A stretch of DNA of 64,000 nt from Antilocapra americana (GCA_007570785.1 ML664183.1:19515368-19579367); one strand, 5' to 3'. Counted from the stretch's first letter, positions 11,445 to 25,042 are shown. Numbers and translations: made by a program. Notes: generated by a model from the sequence alone, not told the origin.

Positions 11445-14400
11445 TGTTTGAGTGTCTCCTGCGGAGGCATGGGTCAGCAACAGCGTGCCTTAGGGACAGA
11501 GTATCTGGCTGCAGCAGGTCTGGGTCACACCTCTGGCAGAGGCACTGTGCAAATGACCCACAAACTGCAGAACAATTATACCACAGAAATTCTTGTACTG
11601 TTAAGAAAGTCCTAGTACCCACAACAGATTTCCCAACCCAGGGATCTTGCAAAGGGACTGAAAGCCCCAAGGGAATTTGAGGTTGGAGGCCAGTGGATTT
11701 GATTACAGAACTTCCACAGGCCTGGGAAACAGACTCATGGAGGGCACAAACAAAACCTTGAGCACACCAGGAGCCAGGAGAAAGGAGCCGTGTCCCCACA
11801 AGAGACTGAGTCAGACTTGCCTGTGAGTGTCCAGGAGTCTCATGTGGAGGCTTGGGTCAACAGTTTGGCCTCAGGCCAAACAACAAGGAGGAAACACAGC
11901 CCCATGCATCAAGTGGAAAATTGGATTAAACATTTACTGAGCATGGCCCCGCCCATCAGAACAAGATACAGTTTTACCCACAGTCAGTCTTTCCCATCAG
12001 GAAGCTTCCATAAGCCTCTTAGTCATCAGAGGGCAGGCAGAATGAAAGCCATAAGCACAGAAAACTAACCAAACTGATCAAATGGAACAAGACCTTGTCT
12101 AACTCAATGAAACTATGAGCCATGCTATGTAGTGCCACCCAAGGCACATGTGTTATGGTGGAGAGTTTTGACAAAACATGGTCCACTGGAGAAGTGAATG
12201 GCAAACCACTTCAGTATTCTTGTCTTGAGAACCCCATGAACAGTATGAAAAGGAAAAAACATACGACATTGAAAGATGAACTCCCCAGGTCAGTAGGTGG
12301 CCAATATGCTACTGGAGAAGAGTGGAGAAATAACTCCAGAAACTATGAAGAGATGGAGCCTAAACAACAATGCCCAGTTGTGGATGTGACTGATGATGGA
12401 AGTAAAGTCTGATGCTGTAAAGAGCAATACTGCATAGGAACCTGGAATGATAGGTACATGAATCAAGGTAAATTAGAAGTGGTTGAACAGGAGATGGCAA
12501 GAGTGAACATCAGCATTTTAGGAACCAGTGTATGGATGAGAATGGGCAAATTTAATTCAGATGACCATAATATCTACCACTGTGGGCAAGAATCGCTTAG
12601 AAGAAATGGAGTAGCCATCATAGTCAACAAAAGATTCCAAAATGCAGTACTTGGGTGCACTCTCAAAAATGATAGAATAATCTCTGTTTGTTTCCAAGGC
12701 AAAACATTCAATATCACAGGTATCCAGGTTTATGACCCAACCACTAACGCAAAAGACACTGAGGCTGAGTGATTGTATGATGACCTACAAGACTTTCTAG
12801 AACTAACACCCAAAAAAGATGTACCTTTCATCACAGGGGACTGAAAAGCAAAATTAAGAGGTCAAGAGATTCACGGTGTAACAAGAAAGTTTGGCCTTGA
12901 AGGACAAAATGAAGCAGGGCAAAGGCTAACAGAGTTTTGCCAAGAGAATGCACTGGTCATAGCAAACACCCTGTTCTAGCAACACAGGAGATGACTCTAC
13001 ATGTGGACCGCACCAGATGGTCAATATCAAAATCAGATTGATTATATTCTTTGCAGCTGAAACTGGAGAAGCTCTATACAGTCAGCAAAAACAAGACCAG
13101 GAGCTGACTGTGGTTCTGATCATGAACTCCTTACTGCAAAATTCAGACTTAAATTGAAGAAAGTAGGGGAAACCAGCAGACCATCCAGGTGTGACAAAAG
13201 TCAAATCCCACATGATTACACAATGGAAGTGACAAATAGATTCAAAAGATCAGATCTGAGGAGACTAAGTGCTTGAAGAATTATAGAAAGAGGTTTGTGA
13301 CATTGTACTGGAGATAGTGATCAAGACCATCCCCTGGAAAAAGAAATGCAAATAGGCAACATGGTTGTCTGAGGAGGCCTTACAAATAGCCGAGAAAAGA
13401 AGAGAAGCCAAAGATAAAGGAGGAAAGGAAAGATATACACATTTGAAGGCAGAGTTACAAAGACTAGCAAGGAGAGATAAGAAAGCCTTCATTGATGATC
13501 AATGCAAAGAAATAGAGGAAAACAATAGAATGGGAAAAACTAGAGATCTCTTCAAGAAAATAAGGCATACCAAGGGAACATTTCATGAAAAGATGGGCAC
13601 ATAAGGACAGAAATGGTATGGACCTAACAGAAGGAAAAGATATTAAGAAGAGGTGGCAAGAATACACAGAAGAACTATACAAAAATGATCTTCATGACCC
13701 AGATAATCACAATGGTGTGATCACTTACCTAGAGCCAGACATTCTGGAGTGCAAGGTCAGATGGGCTAAAGGAAGTATCACTACAAATAAAGCTAGAGAG
13801 ATGATGAAATTCCAGTTAAACTATTTCAAATCCTAAAAATATGATGCTGTGAAAGTGCTATATTCAATATGCCAGCAAATTTGGAAAACTCAGTAATGGC
13901 TACAGGACTGGAAAAGGTTAGTTTTCATTCTAATCCCAAATAAAGATAATGTCAAAAATGTTCAGACTGCCACACAATTATACTCATCTCACATGCTAGT
14001 AAAGTAATGCTCAAAATTCTCCAAGCAAGGCTTTAATAGTATGTGAACCTAGAACTTCTAGATGTTGCAAGCTGGATTTAGAAAAGACAGAGGAACCAGA
14101 GATCAAATTGCCAACATCAATTGAATCATAGAAAAAGCAAGAGAGTTCCAGAAAAGCATCTATTTCTACTTGATTGACTATGCCAAAGCCTTTGACTGTG
14201 TGGATCAAAACAAACTGGAAATTTCTTAAACAGATGGGAATACCTGACCACCTGACCTACCTCCTGAGAAATCTGTATGCAGATCAAGAAGCAACAGTTA
14301 GAACTAGACATGGAAAAACAGACTCATTCCAAATTTGGAAAGAAGTATGTCAAGGTTGTATATTGTCACTCTCTTATTTAGCTTACATGCAGAGTACATC

Positions 14401-15233
14401 ATGAGAAATGTCAGGCTGGATGAAACACAAGCTGGAATCAAGATTGCCGGGAGAAATATTAATAATCTCAGATATGCAGATGACACCACCCTTATGGCAG
14501 AAAGCAAAGAGGAAATGAAGAGCCTCTTGATGAAAGTTAAAGAGGAGAGTGAAGAAGTTGACTTAAATCTCAACATTCAGAAAACTAAGATCATGGCATC
14601 CAACCCCATCACTTCATGGCAAACAGATGTGGAAACAATGGAAATAGTGACATATTTTATTTTCTTGGACTCCAAAATCACTGCAGATGGTGACTGAAGC
14701 CATGAAATTAAAAGACACTTGATCCTTGGAAGAAAAGGTATGGCCAACCTAGACAGCATATTAAAAAACAGAGAGATTATTTTGCCAACAAAGGTCCATC
14801 TAGTCAAAGCTATGGGTTTTCCAGTAGTCATGTATGGATGTGAGGGTTGGACCATAAAGAAATCTGAGCAGCAAAGAATTGATACTTTTGTACTGTGGTG
14901 TTGGAGAAGACTTTTGAGAGTCCCTTGGACTGCAAGGATATCTAACCAGTCAATCCTAAAGGAAATCAGTTATGAATATTCACTGGAAGGATTGATGCTG
15001 TGTCTGAAACTCCACCCTTTGCCCAACTAATGCCAAGAACTGGCTCATTGGAGAAGACCCTGATGCTGGGAAAGATTGAAGGCAGAAGGAGAAGGGGACA
15101 ACAGAGGATGAGGTGGTTGGATGGCATCACCAACTTGATGGACATGAGTTTGAAGTTTGTGATGGACAGGGAAGCCTGGTGTGCTGCAGTCCATGTGGTC
15201 GCAAAGAGTCGGACATGACTGAGTTACTGAACT
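11445..15233 (+). mobile_element. Near full-length BovB LINE (~3.8 kb), degraded
   Basis: This is the longest uninterrupted BovB here. About 1 kb of 5' untranslated-type sequence (11445-12440) is followed by the ORF2 region (APE endonuclease, linker, reverse transcriptase, C-terminal part) and a 3' end in actgaactga. The 5' region contains two related ~35-bp blocks (around 11455-11490 and 11828-11866) sharing ggaggc.tgggtca.cag. The inverted segment at 56688-57329 is homologous to 11704-12253 of this copy, which serves as a collinear reference for that rearrangement. No TSD was recognised. Confidence 0.92.
12443..15218 (+). pseudogene. BovB ORF2 (endonuclease-reverse transcriptase), broken
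   Basis: ORF2 encodes an apurinic-type endonuclease and RT that nick the target and prime reverse transcription from it. Here the endonuclease start T-W-N is visible at about 12440-12448. The frame 12458-12772 follows, but the catalytic-Glu box (I-S-E-L-K-W in the 57.6-kb copy) is changed to T-S-V-W-M-R. The SDHE-type box survives near 13117 (tctgatcatgaactcc). Linker frames are 13365-13604 and 13585-13836. RT frames are 14174-14404 (palm, with the DYAKAFD-type box on another frame just before) and 14335-14697 (Y-A-D-D-T-T intact). C-terminal frames are 14719-15030 and 15000-15218. At least six frame breaks and stops make it inactive. Confidence 0.9.
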
Positions 15234-17385
15234 GATCTTGACTTTCCTTGTCTTATTTTTTCTCTCTCACATTATTAACATATTTAATATTTTACTTAGT
15301 GATCCTGTTTACTGTAATCTGTCTCCCACAAGTACATATATTATATTTTTGTCTGTTTTATTGACCATTATATTCCCTTCATTTTAGAACACTGCCTATC
15401 AAAATGCAAATATTTAATAAGCACTGCAAATAAAATAAATGATATTAAGTTTGGATTTATCTTCTTTCAAGCTTTCTTATTCTTACAGTGTGGAGAGGAA
15501 TACAAGCAGTTTATTTCAGGTCTTGGAGGCAGAGAATTAGGTAGAAGCTGACTAAAAGTCTGTTAATGCTTGATTTGGGCTAGAGTCTTACCTGTCTGAG
15601 CCTCAGGCTATTCAATGAAATTTAAAGTCATAGTGAGGTTAAATCAGTAAAATGATTAACAGAGTTATATTGTAATTCTAAATTCAAATCTGAACTTGGT
15701 GTTTGAATTGAGTGATCAGGTCTGCTCTGGAAAGGATGGCTTTGAAGTTGTCATAAGCACTAGATGATGTCCAGAGTCATTATATTTGTTATGATGATCT
15801 TTGATCAATGATCTTTGATGTTACTATTGGAATTGTTTGGAGGTAATTGTTTTATTATGATATTCTTCACTGTAGTAGTCTGAAACTAAACCTGCCATAT
15901 CTCCAAGGTGAGCCTGTAGTCTGTCTCTATAAACATAAAGTCATACCATGTTAGTTAATTAGCTTGTTTTTCCTTTAATTGCATAAAGATCAGTTTTGAA
16001 ACCAGTTAAAGAAAAATGCAATTTATGTAACTTCTTTTGGTTTCAAACCTGAAAAACTAATTTAAAAATCATGAAAGATCCTTTACTGTGTTTAATATTG
16101 TTTTTTTGATCACTTGTATTTGGTTTTATAATTTTATTTTCCATTTTTGCCCTGCCATTTCAAGTTTCTTAGAGAACAGTATGAATTGGAAGTCAACCTT
16201 TAAATTAGCTTTTCTATAGCCTCAATTATTACAAGTGAGAGAGGTAAAACCCACACTAAAACTTGCCAGAAAACACAGATAGCTATCAGAGACTGGGAAC
16301 AAATCTGAGATGTGGAAGAAAACTATCACTGCCTGCCATGTGAATTTGGGATCATAACAGTTTTTCACTAAGGAAATCCAGGCTTGGCTGAAGTGACGTG
16401 AAAGGGTCACAAGGTCACTTAACTGGAAAAGACTTCCTACCTGCAAGTCCAGTTCTTTCCCTTATTCTATTCTCCGTCTTCCCCCTTTTTACTAATGAAG
16501 GATTACAGTCCTAGACTTTGGTCTCCCACTGAGAGGTACCTTGATGCTTAATAGGGTCTCCTGGTCACAGTGAGTATGAACTAAATGGTGCTTTGTGAAG
16601 ATTCCTCATGATTTAAATTGACCTGAGCTTGTGAGGCCACATTTGAATTTATAACCTAACAAAGTGCCACCATCTATTTTGACAGAACACAACTCATGCA
16701 TGATCCACCCTCTTCACTCACAATGCATACAAAATAATCATTCTTCTAAGGCTTTTATATTTCCTGAGAGGAGTTTTCTTCCTCTTGCTTTTTCCTGAAT
16801 GAGGAAGTGCTTATAATCTCACCTCTTAAATTACATTTTAAGGCCTCACAAACCATAGTAAAGGACAGAGTCAGCACTAATTTCATAAACTATCTCTAAG
16901 GGAATTAATTACAACCTGACTTATTTTTCTTTTAGAAAGAAGTTGTAAAGGAATCCCGTAAATTTTGTAAAAGGAATAAATTCTTTCTCAAAAGGAGTGA
17001 GAACTGTAGTAAAACGTTAAAATAGCACAAATTAAAGTTGACTGGAATCTCCTATAAAATCAAACCAAGGCAAAGGGTAGTAAATATCACTCTGAAGAAA
17101 AATCGGTTTTTCCAGCAATAAAGCTGATTAATATATTACATTTAAATGTATACTGTGAAAGACAGTCTGAGCCAAAATACACAGAAATTTTACATATCAA
17201 ACAATAGGATTCTGAGTCAAATTTAATATGTTTTCTCAAAATTAACACTCAGAAGGGAAAATAAACTGATTTTTTTCTGAAAAGCTTATACATGCTGGAA
17301 AAATAGTTAAAGCAAGATGTTACCTCAAAGGTAGGGTCACTTTACCTGTCACCATATGAAATGGAAATATAATTATTTCTTCTTA
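15234..17385. other. Unassigned, possible MIR remnant at 15585-15680
   Basis: No gene recognised. The words tctgagcctcagg followed by gtgaggttaaatcag near 15595-15650 suggest an eroded MIR. The minus frame 16222-16446 (74 codons) shows no family features. Confidence 0.4.
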
Positions 17386-17725
17386 AATTTTTTATCATGG
17401 TAAAAGTCATGTGATATAAAATATACTATTTTAAGCATATTTAACTGTACAGTTCCGTGACAGTAAGTACATTCACATTGCTGTGCAACTTACCATCATC
17501 CATCTCCTCAATCTTTCACCTCCCTAAACTGAAACTCTATACCCTTTAAACACAAACTCCCATTTCCCTTCCCCACCTCCCCAAACCCTGGCCTCAGGTA
17601 TCTATCAAGGCCTGTGTACTTTCTGACTCTATGAATTTCACTATTCTAGGTACCTTGTATAAATGGAATCAAACAGTATTTGTCTGTACCTACCGTATAT
17701 TGGAATGTATTTTAAGGTTAAGTAT
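17386..17725 (-). mobile_element. L1M-like 3' region, minus strand
   Basis: The word order (aactgtacagttccgtgac, then agtacattcacattgctgtgcaac, then actgaaactctataccc, then tttgactct-like gactctatgaatttc, then gtataaatggaatcaaacag) is the reverse complement of an old L1 3' untranslated region. Confidence 0.6.
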
Positions 17726-17764
17726 ATGTCCTACAAACAGATTAGGACATATGATTTTTCCTTT

Positions 17765-17975
17765 TTCCCCATATGTTATACAGTTAAGTTCTCATTAATT
17801 ACCTATTTTATTCATAGGAATGTTACATATCAATCCCAATATCCCAATTCATCCCACTCTCCTCCCCTTTCCTCTCTTGGTGCTCATACGTTTGTTCTCT
17901 ACTTTGCAAATAGATTCATCTGTACCATTTTTCAACACCACTAATTATTAGAGAAATGCAAATTAAAACTAGTTA
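17765..17975 (-). mobile_element. L1 3' fragment with a small inverted piece at its 5' side
   Basis: 17765-17934 reads as the reverse complement of an artiodactyl-type L1 3' region (caatcccaatatcccaattc, then gctcatacgtttgttctcta, then attcatctgtaccattttt). 17935-17975 (accactaattattagagaaa, then gcaaattaaaac) is L1 ORF2 sequence in the opposite, plus orientation. The junction at ~17934 is therefore an internal inversion. Confidence 0.55.
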
Positions 17976-20115
17976 TTTTATTAATATTTTAATTGAACAT
18001 ATAAATAGTGTAATATAAATTTATATAAGTATATAAAGTGTCATTTCTAGACTTTCCACATGAAGCTTCTCTGTGTCATAATTTTCTTCCAATTAAAATG
18101 TTATTTATTGTTTTAATAGCTATAAAGCAAGGCATATATGAGTGAAAGACTTGTTACATAAATTCTATTCATGTATTTCTCAGTGTTCTCCTTGCCATGA
18201 TTAAAAATAATACATGATAGAAGTGATTTTAAATAGTGGAAAGTTCACCAGAGAAGTTAGAGAAAGATGCACTTGGCTTAGACTCAACCCTGACAGTAAC
18301 TTAATTTGTCATTTTGTCAGGTTATGTATATATGTTCTGTGATTCTTTCTTATAGGTTCACTGGAAGAAGTGAAGTGCCAGTGTATCATTTTATGCCAAA
18401 CAAAACATGAGCAAGATAATATTTTAACAACTTAAACAGAGCTTTTTAAAGTTCCAAGAATCCTTGTATTCCACAAACTTGTACATACTCTAGCTCCTTG
18501 AGGGCTATGACTTAAAATATAAGATTTAATGCAGATTATCAATGTTACCATATTCCCTCAAGAAAAAAAAAATCTCTAATTTCCTTCAAACTTAATACAG
18601 GAAGACAAAGAGATATCTCAGGGAATCTTTCAACACTTGGTAGACAAAAATACAAGACACAAGTTATGTAACCTTCAGCAAGTTCTTTGGCTAAGTTTAT
18701 ACCATTTGGAAACCTCTAATTTGCATGTGCTTTCTTTGGATTTTTAAGTCTGTCCATTTTTGTCTGGTTTTAGAACATCATCACTGTAGGTCAAACAGCT
18801 CTTTTGAAATTTTGGCAAGTTCCACCAATCCACTCTGATGAGTTGAAGCTACTATTTCCCACCTATCTTCATTTTTCAAACAAAATGCATTAGTGAAAAT
18901 CATGGGACTTAATAATGAGTGAGTGAAAGATCTTCTTTCTCTGTTTCATTTGATGCTAGATTTAAAAATATGTGATGAGGTTAGCTGTGAGTATTGGTTG
19001 GCATCCATAAAAATATTTTGTACTCTCAAGTAGGGAAAGTCTCTGACTATGATATGATAGAACCTTCAAAGAAATATATTTTGGCAACATTATTACTTTT
19101 TAAGTGTTTATTACTGTTATATTTAATTTATATCTTTGTGTCCTGTGATGACTTAAATAAACATACATATTTTATTTCCTTTGAGATTATCAGGAATTTT
19201 TTGGTCACTAAATAGACATTTACTACTCATTAGTTTATTAATAAAAAATGAGTTCTTTTGTAAACTCTCTGTTGCATAAATTGCTGAAAGTAAGAAGCTG
19301 TTTTCCTCTAAAGTAAAATAGAACTACATTAATTTGGGATGTATTTTCAATAGTATTCATAGGATCTTATAGCACTTGGTGTCTGTTTTAGTGGACCAGT
19401 ACAAAATAAATCTAACTTATACAAAAGTACCTCTGGCTTGAGAGTGACAACATAATAATTCATAAGTGTGTTCCACATATACCTTTAAAATAAGGACAGA
19501 TCATCTCAATAAATCCTATGCATTTCTATTATTATTTTTCTCATCCAGGTGCTCCAGTGGGGCTTCCTATTTATTTGTGAGACTGCAGTGAACTGTAAGT
19601 CTATTCCAGAGTCCCTGGATAGTCCGTCATACTCTAGATTCCTATGATTTTGTCTCTCCGAACAAAACTGACTTGTTCAGGGTCACCTTCCCTTAAGCAC
19701 ACCCATTCTGCTGAACTCATTAGAGGTGGCATGTTACACTCATAAATAATGTTTACATTTTTAAAAATTTCTAAAATTAAAGCTGTCATTTGGAAGTGTG
19801 CATAAGTTTCAGACTTTTTTTCTTATTGATTGGAAAGAGTTTTGAGCAGGTAAGCTAGTTCATTATTTTATAATCATATTTTATCATGTAGCTACTTGCC
19901 ATTTAATATGCATTGACCTACTCTGGAGAGAACTGACATAAACACAATATAGAGGTTAAGATGGTTTTCCAGGATGACTTGACTACTCTACTCAACTAAT
20001 AGATGTCTGAACAACAGAAGACACCCATCACATGAACTTTGGACTTGGCCCACATTTATGCAAGGGGTCCTCTGTTTCAGAGAGGAAAAGAATGATGCTT
20101 ATATGACTGGTACTA
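17976..20115. other. About 2.1 kb without recognised gene or young repeat
   Basis: AT-rich; 18260-18400 may hold a decayed MIR. No coding frame of note (18994-19215, 73 codons, is hydrophobic and looks like chance). Confidence 0.45.
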
Positions 20116-20123
20116 TAAAGAAA

Positions 20124-20504
20124 CACTTTACACCAGTCAGAATGGCTGCCATCCAAAAATCTACAATCAATAAATGCTGGAGAGGATGTGGAGAAAAGGG
20201 AACCCTCTTGCACTGTTGGTGGGAATGCAAACTAGTACAGCCACTATGGAAAACAATGTGGAGATTCCTTAAAAAACTGAAAATAGACCTGCCATATGAC
20301 CCAGCAATCCCACTGCTGGGCATACACACCGAGGAAACCAGAATTGAAAGAGCCACGTGTACCCCAACGTTCATCGCTGCATTGTTTACAATAGCCAGGA
20401 CATGGAAGCAACCTAGATGCCCATCAACAGACGAATGGATAAGAAAGCTGTGGTACACATACACAATGGAATGTTACTCAGCATTAAAAAAAAAATTCAT
20501 TTGA
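20124..20504 (+). pseudogene. L1 ORF2 C-terminal remnant
   Basis: About 125 codons of L1 ORF2p C terminus are still open: [11 protein letters not shown], then the Cys-rich segment ([18 protein letters not shown], which has the Cys/His spacing of the ORF2p C-terminal domain), then [10 protein letters not shown] and [19 protein letters not shown]. The endonuclease and RT are absent owing to 5' truncation, so it cannot function. The frame extends 22 codons upstream into flanking DNA by chance. Confidence 0.88.
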
Positions 20505-20805
20505 ATCAGTTCTACTCAGGTGGACAGAACTGGAGCCTATTATCCAAAGTGAAGTAAGCCAGAAGGAAAAACAACAATACAGTACACTAACGCATATATA
20601 TGGAATTTAGAAAGATGGCAGTGAGAACCCAGCATGCGAGACAGCAAAAGGAACACAGACGTATAGAACAGACTCGTGGACTCTGTGGAAGAGGGCAAGG
20701 GTGGGATGATATGGGAGAATGGCATTGAAACATGTTGATTGTCATATGTGAAATCAATCGCCAGCCCAGGACTGATGCTCGGGGCTGGTGCACCGAGATT
20801 TCCCG

Positions 20806-20851
20806 AGGGGAGGGAATCGGGAGGGAGGAGGGAGGGGGGTTCTGGAGGGGG
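20806..20851 (+). repeat. G-rich tract in L1 3' UTR (quadruplex-capable)
   Basis: Repeated runs of three to six G separated by short A/AT spacers. The same tract, C-rich on the plus strand, sits at 52058-52104 in the minus-strand L1, there with extra repeat units. Confidence 0.8.
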
Positions 20852-21429
20852 AGCATATGTAAACCCATGTCGTTTTCATGTCATTGTATGGCAAAACCAA
20901 TTAAAAAATAATAATAAAATAAAAAATAAATAAATAAACACTGGCCTGTCTGGCCTGCCATTTAGTGAGGTACACTGTTGAATCAGCGGGGAGACTTCCA
21001 GGTATGTACTGGTCTATTCTGATATAAGCAGCAAATCAACTTTTGGCCAGGCAGTGCCCAGGCAGTGCAAAGTTACTGAATACCATCTCCTCCATAGAAT
21101 TCGATGTATACACAGTAAAAGAGACAGGTGCAGACACTACTAATTTTAATCTTTTAGAAATTTTGAGAGGATGAAGATACTTTCTTTTTAAAAGAAAAAC
21201 TGAACTTGAGAAGAGAGTGGGACATTAGGAACCAAAAATAGCCGTGTAACATAGTACAGACTTAGCAGAGAACTCAGATTCTATTTTAGGTTCCACTGAG
21301 ATGATCCAAATGGACCTGTGAATAGTCAGCATGCTACTTTCTCGTTAATTCTCTTCCTTCTATCTCAGAGTATCTTTTCCCTTTATTTTTAATGCTGGTG
21401 TTCTAAAACAGCTAGTAAAGAAAAGTAAA

Positions 21430-21621
21430 AATGCTAGTCGCTCACTCTTGTCCAACTTTTTGCCACCCCATGGACTATAGCCCGCCAGGCTCCTCTATCC
21501 TTGGAATTCTCTAGGCTAGAATATTGGAGTGGGTAGCCACTCCAGTTAGGAAGATCCCCTGGATTGAACCCAGGTCTCCCGCATTGCAGGCAGATTCTTT
21601 ACCATCTGAGCAACCAGGGGC
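21430..21621 (-). mobile_element. Bov-tA SINE
   Basis: Reverse-oriented body (gccaccccatggactatagc, gaatattggagtgggtag) and tRNA-Glu-like head (ggattgaacccaggtc, gcagattctttaccatctg). Confidence 0.88.
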
Positions 21622-23717
21622 TAGATGCTCTCTTAAAACAGTTTTCATCTTAGCACACATTGTTGAGATAAATTAGCTGTTGTCCAGATACAATCAAACT
21701 CCGTAGGAATTACCTTGGATCCTGAGACATGAGTCTCTGGTTTAAGTACATTAGTTTCTCCTAAAACAAGACAAGGATGGATTTCCCCTTCCTAAATAGT
21801 TTCTAAGTTTATATTAAACATTTAGAAACTGGCAAACACACAAAATTCAACACTCTCCATTTTCCATCTGCATTTTATACAGATGGGCCACATTACTCAT
21901 CATATCAACCTTTCATCCTTATCAAATGGATCTTTTTGGTTTCTCCTGATAAATCACTTCCTAAATTTCTCCTGATTCTCCTTTGTCCTAGCACTGGTGT
22001 TCTTCAATTAAAGCTTATCCCAAAGGCCATAAAGACTTTCTTGACAATCACTACTCTCAAAAAATCTTCTCACTGCACAACATCTACATTCCTATGGTTC
22101 AGTCCTTATAATTCAGTACTCACTGATAGAATCATTTGTAATTATATAACAGTAATATAATTGTGTACTGTTTATACTGAAGATACTGTTTGGATACTAA
22201 ACAGCAAATTGTATTTAATCCTCCCAGAAACCAAATGAGGCAGACATCTTTTTGGAAAAGGAGGAGCAGATACCGGTATCCTCCTCAGCAATCAGAGGCA
22301 TGCTCATGATGTTGACCAGCATATTCCCCTGTGAAGAATATGAGATTTTTATCTTCCATGCTACCTCGTTGTGTATGTATGTGTGTTAACACTAAATAGT
22401 GACTGGCAAAATGTCAAAATTAAATAGTAATTATCTATGGATATACATGGTCTCATATTATTTCACAATTATCTTGAGATCTGAAAGGAAATAAGAAAGA
22501 AGGACCACAAGAGTGAACAGAAGTTCTCTACATCATCACATTTATGTGATATCTGAGAGTTCCAGAAGAGCCAAATCAGTTAATATTTGGATGTCCAGGC
22601 ATTTCTACTTTAGCTTATATTGCAGATACAACTTTTACATTTATTTGTAACTCTTCCTTCCACCTTTCCAAAAGCGTGAATCCAGAAGAGTGCAGGATGG
22701 CAGACAAAAACAGAAATGATGAGAAGATAATTACATGCTCAACCACACCAGAACAATTGCTCCAAGACCTGATATAGTGAGAAGGATGCCATGAATCATG
22801 AGGTAAAAGACAGCTTCAGAGTTAAGTGGCTAACCACAGAAAACTGCGTGTAAGCCAATTAGCCCTTGAGAGACACAGAGAGTCCACAAATGCACAGCAT
22901 GCATTTTTTAACCACTCACCTGGGAACAGGAGATAGTAATTGCAAAAATGAGATCATGAAAGTGTTTACCCTGTGTCCATATCAGGAGATGCTGGCAAAA
23001 TGTTAACTGTGCCAAGAATAAAAGATAAAAATAAAAAAAAGTGAGTGATTACATACTCCAGATGAATTTACTGCCAACCCTAAAAATAACTTTCTTGCCC
23101 AGTTTAAGTCTGATGGTATTTTCAGTGCTACAATAGTAGAAAAACAAAGCAAAAAACACCCAAAACAATATGTCTTTCTTTCTTTCATGCTTTCCTCTCT
23201 TCCTCCCTACTCATGCACTTGCACCAATAACAGGAAAAAACATGTATACAGAATAAGGGTGAGCTATGTGTCTAAACTATTTTCAGTGAATCTGTTCTAC
23301 ATGAACATCTTTCAGGTAGATGACCAAAGACTTTTATGAAATGCATGGGATCCAAGCCTTTGACTTTTCTTTGTATTTCATATGCAGTATCGTGTTTACT
23401 AGAAAACTAATGAATAGTGAAGTACTGATTCATTAGTGATAACAGCTTATTATCATTATCAGCTTAGCAGCTGCTGCCATAAAATGTCCCTCCCTGTCTC
23501 CATCTTTACAAATTCAATGTAATTTTAAAAATTATTTGATTCATACTTTCTTTTTCTTTAAAAAATTTTCAGTGCCCTTGAATCACATTTCTAAAATTTT
23601 TCCTTTTTGGCTTTGACAAGTTCACACTTGTAATAGGCATTTATGTCATTCCCAAATACTATTCCAAAAAGAAATCCCAACACAGTGCAAAGCTGTTAAT
23701 ACTATTTATATAGGTAC
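21622..23717. other. Unassigned; possible MIR remnant at 22200-22290
   Basis: Around 22210-22250, tttaatcctcccagaaac followed by gaggcagacatc resembles an antisense MIR. The rest is unrecognised; no gene. Confidence 0.4.
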
Positions 23718-23940
23718 ATGGGCTTCTCAGGTGGCGCTAGCAGTAAGGAACCCACCTGCCAATGCCAGAGACTCAAGAGATGTGGATTCAGTCCCTGGGT
23801 TGGGAAGATCCCCTGTAGGAGGGCATGGCAACCCACTCCAGTATTCTTGCCTGGAGAATCCCATGGACAGAGGAGCCTGGCAGGATACAGTCCATGGGGT
23901 CACACAGAGTGAGTCACAACTGAAGTGACTTAGCCTGCAT
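23718..23940 (+). mobile_element. Bov-tA SINE
   Basis: Full arrangement from gggcttctcaggtggcgcta through catggcaacccactccagta to agtcacaactgaagtgactt, then a gcat-repeat tail (catgcatgca). Confidence 0.9.
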
Positions 23941-24017
23941 GCATGCAAACGTATAGCTACATACTGTGAATTTAAAGAATGTGAATTACTTTAGACAAAA
24001 AAGATGTGTCTATGAAT

Positions 24018-24090
24018 TAGCCCATGGACAGAGGACCCTGGCGGGCTGCAGTCTATGGGGTAGCAAAGAGTCACACATGACTGAGTGACG
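24018..24090 (+). mobile_element. Bov-A 3' fragment
   Basis: Only the last ~70 bp of a Bov-tA/Bov-A unit: catggacagaggaccctggc to acatgactgagtgac. 5'-truncated; words aattagcc (24016-24023 and downstream ~24101) may be a target duplication. Confidence 0.75.
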
Positions 24091-24683
24091 AATTACACAC
24101 AAATTAGCCAAAATATATACAGTATCATGCTGAGCTTTATATGTTACTTAAAACTAAACAAAACTTTCCTTTTAGTATTTATAAATGATAATGAATTTTC
24201 TTTAGCTACTTACTACCACTGAGCATAGGAAGTCGAGATTAAATGTATATTCTAACTGGATCATGAACTATATTTATACCTTTAAGTCCACTTTGACTTA
24301 GACTGCATAGTCATATGATTTGCAATTAATGCTACATGGTAAAATTCCTCAGATATAATTTGCCATAAGAGAAAATGACAAAAACTCTTTTCAAAAAATT
24401 ATACATACATTTTTGTGTAGAAAGAGCAAACTATATTTCACTTCACTTATGAAAGATTTAAAATATGATCATGTACTCTTAGGTTTTGTTTTGTTGATAA
24501 TTTGGGAACTATATCACAGGAGAGGTTTTAAAGGCAATTAATTTTTAGGGAATAAGTAAAAACAACTAGATTTAAAAATCAAATCTCTAATATAAATACA
24601 GAAGGTCACCACCTTATAAATAGATTATTTTGATAAAATTCATTTATAAGTCAATAGTTTGAAAGTTGGTGTACGTGCTTATG

Positions 24684-24890
24684 CAGGCTTCTCTGGTGGC
24701 TCAATGGTGAAGAATCCTCCTGGCAATGCAGGAGACACCAGTTTGATCTCTGGGTTGGGAAGTTCCCCGGGAGGAGGAAATGGCAACCCACTCCAGGATT
24801 CTTGCCTGGAGAATTCCATGGACAGAGGAGCCGGCGGGCTGCAGCCCACAGGGTCGTAAAAGAGTCGGACACAACTGACTGACTAAAACC
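24684..24890 (+). mobile_element. Bov-tA SINE
   Basis: tRNA-like head (gcttctctggtggctcaatg), body with catggacagaggagccggcg, end cggacacaactgactgacta. Well preserved. Confidence 0.9.
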
Positions 24891-25042
24891 ACACCACCAT
24901 ACATACTTACAGAGATAGCAAAGGTGAAAAAAATTATTAAATCTGACACACTATAACTGGAAAACAGTGGAAAAGGACATTCTTAAAATAAGATTTTAGT
25001 GCTTATTTCCTAACTCCTGAACTCCTTTACTACTCCATGTAG

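Larger units (their letters stand above)
20116..20942 (+). mobile_element. 5'-truncated bovine-type L1 with near-exact 12-bp duplication
   Basis: The insert runs from late ORF2 (ttacaccagtcagaatggct at 20128) through a G-rich 3' untranslated region to an A-rich tail with taaa units (20903-20930). Flanks taaaGaaacact (20116-20127) and taaaTaaacact (20931-20942) differ at one base, giving a candidate target-site duplication. Confidence 0.9.

Noticed and set aside
11396..11799. Frames on both strands over BovB 5' region as a separate ORF1
   Set aside because: Neither strand shows a coiled coil or RNA-binding features, and the 57-kb copy does not preserve the frames.
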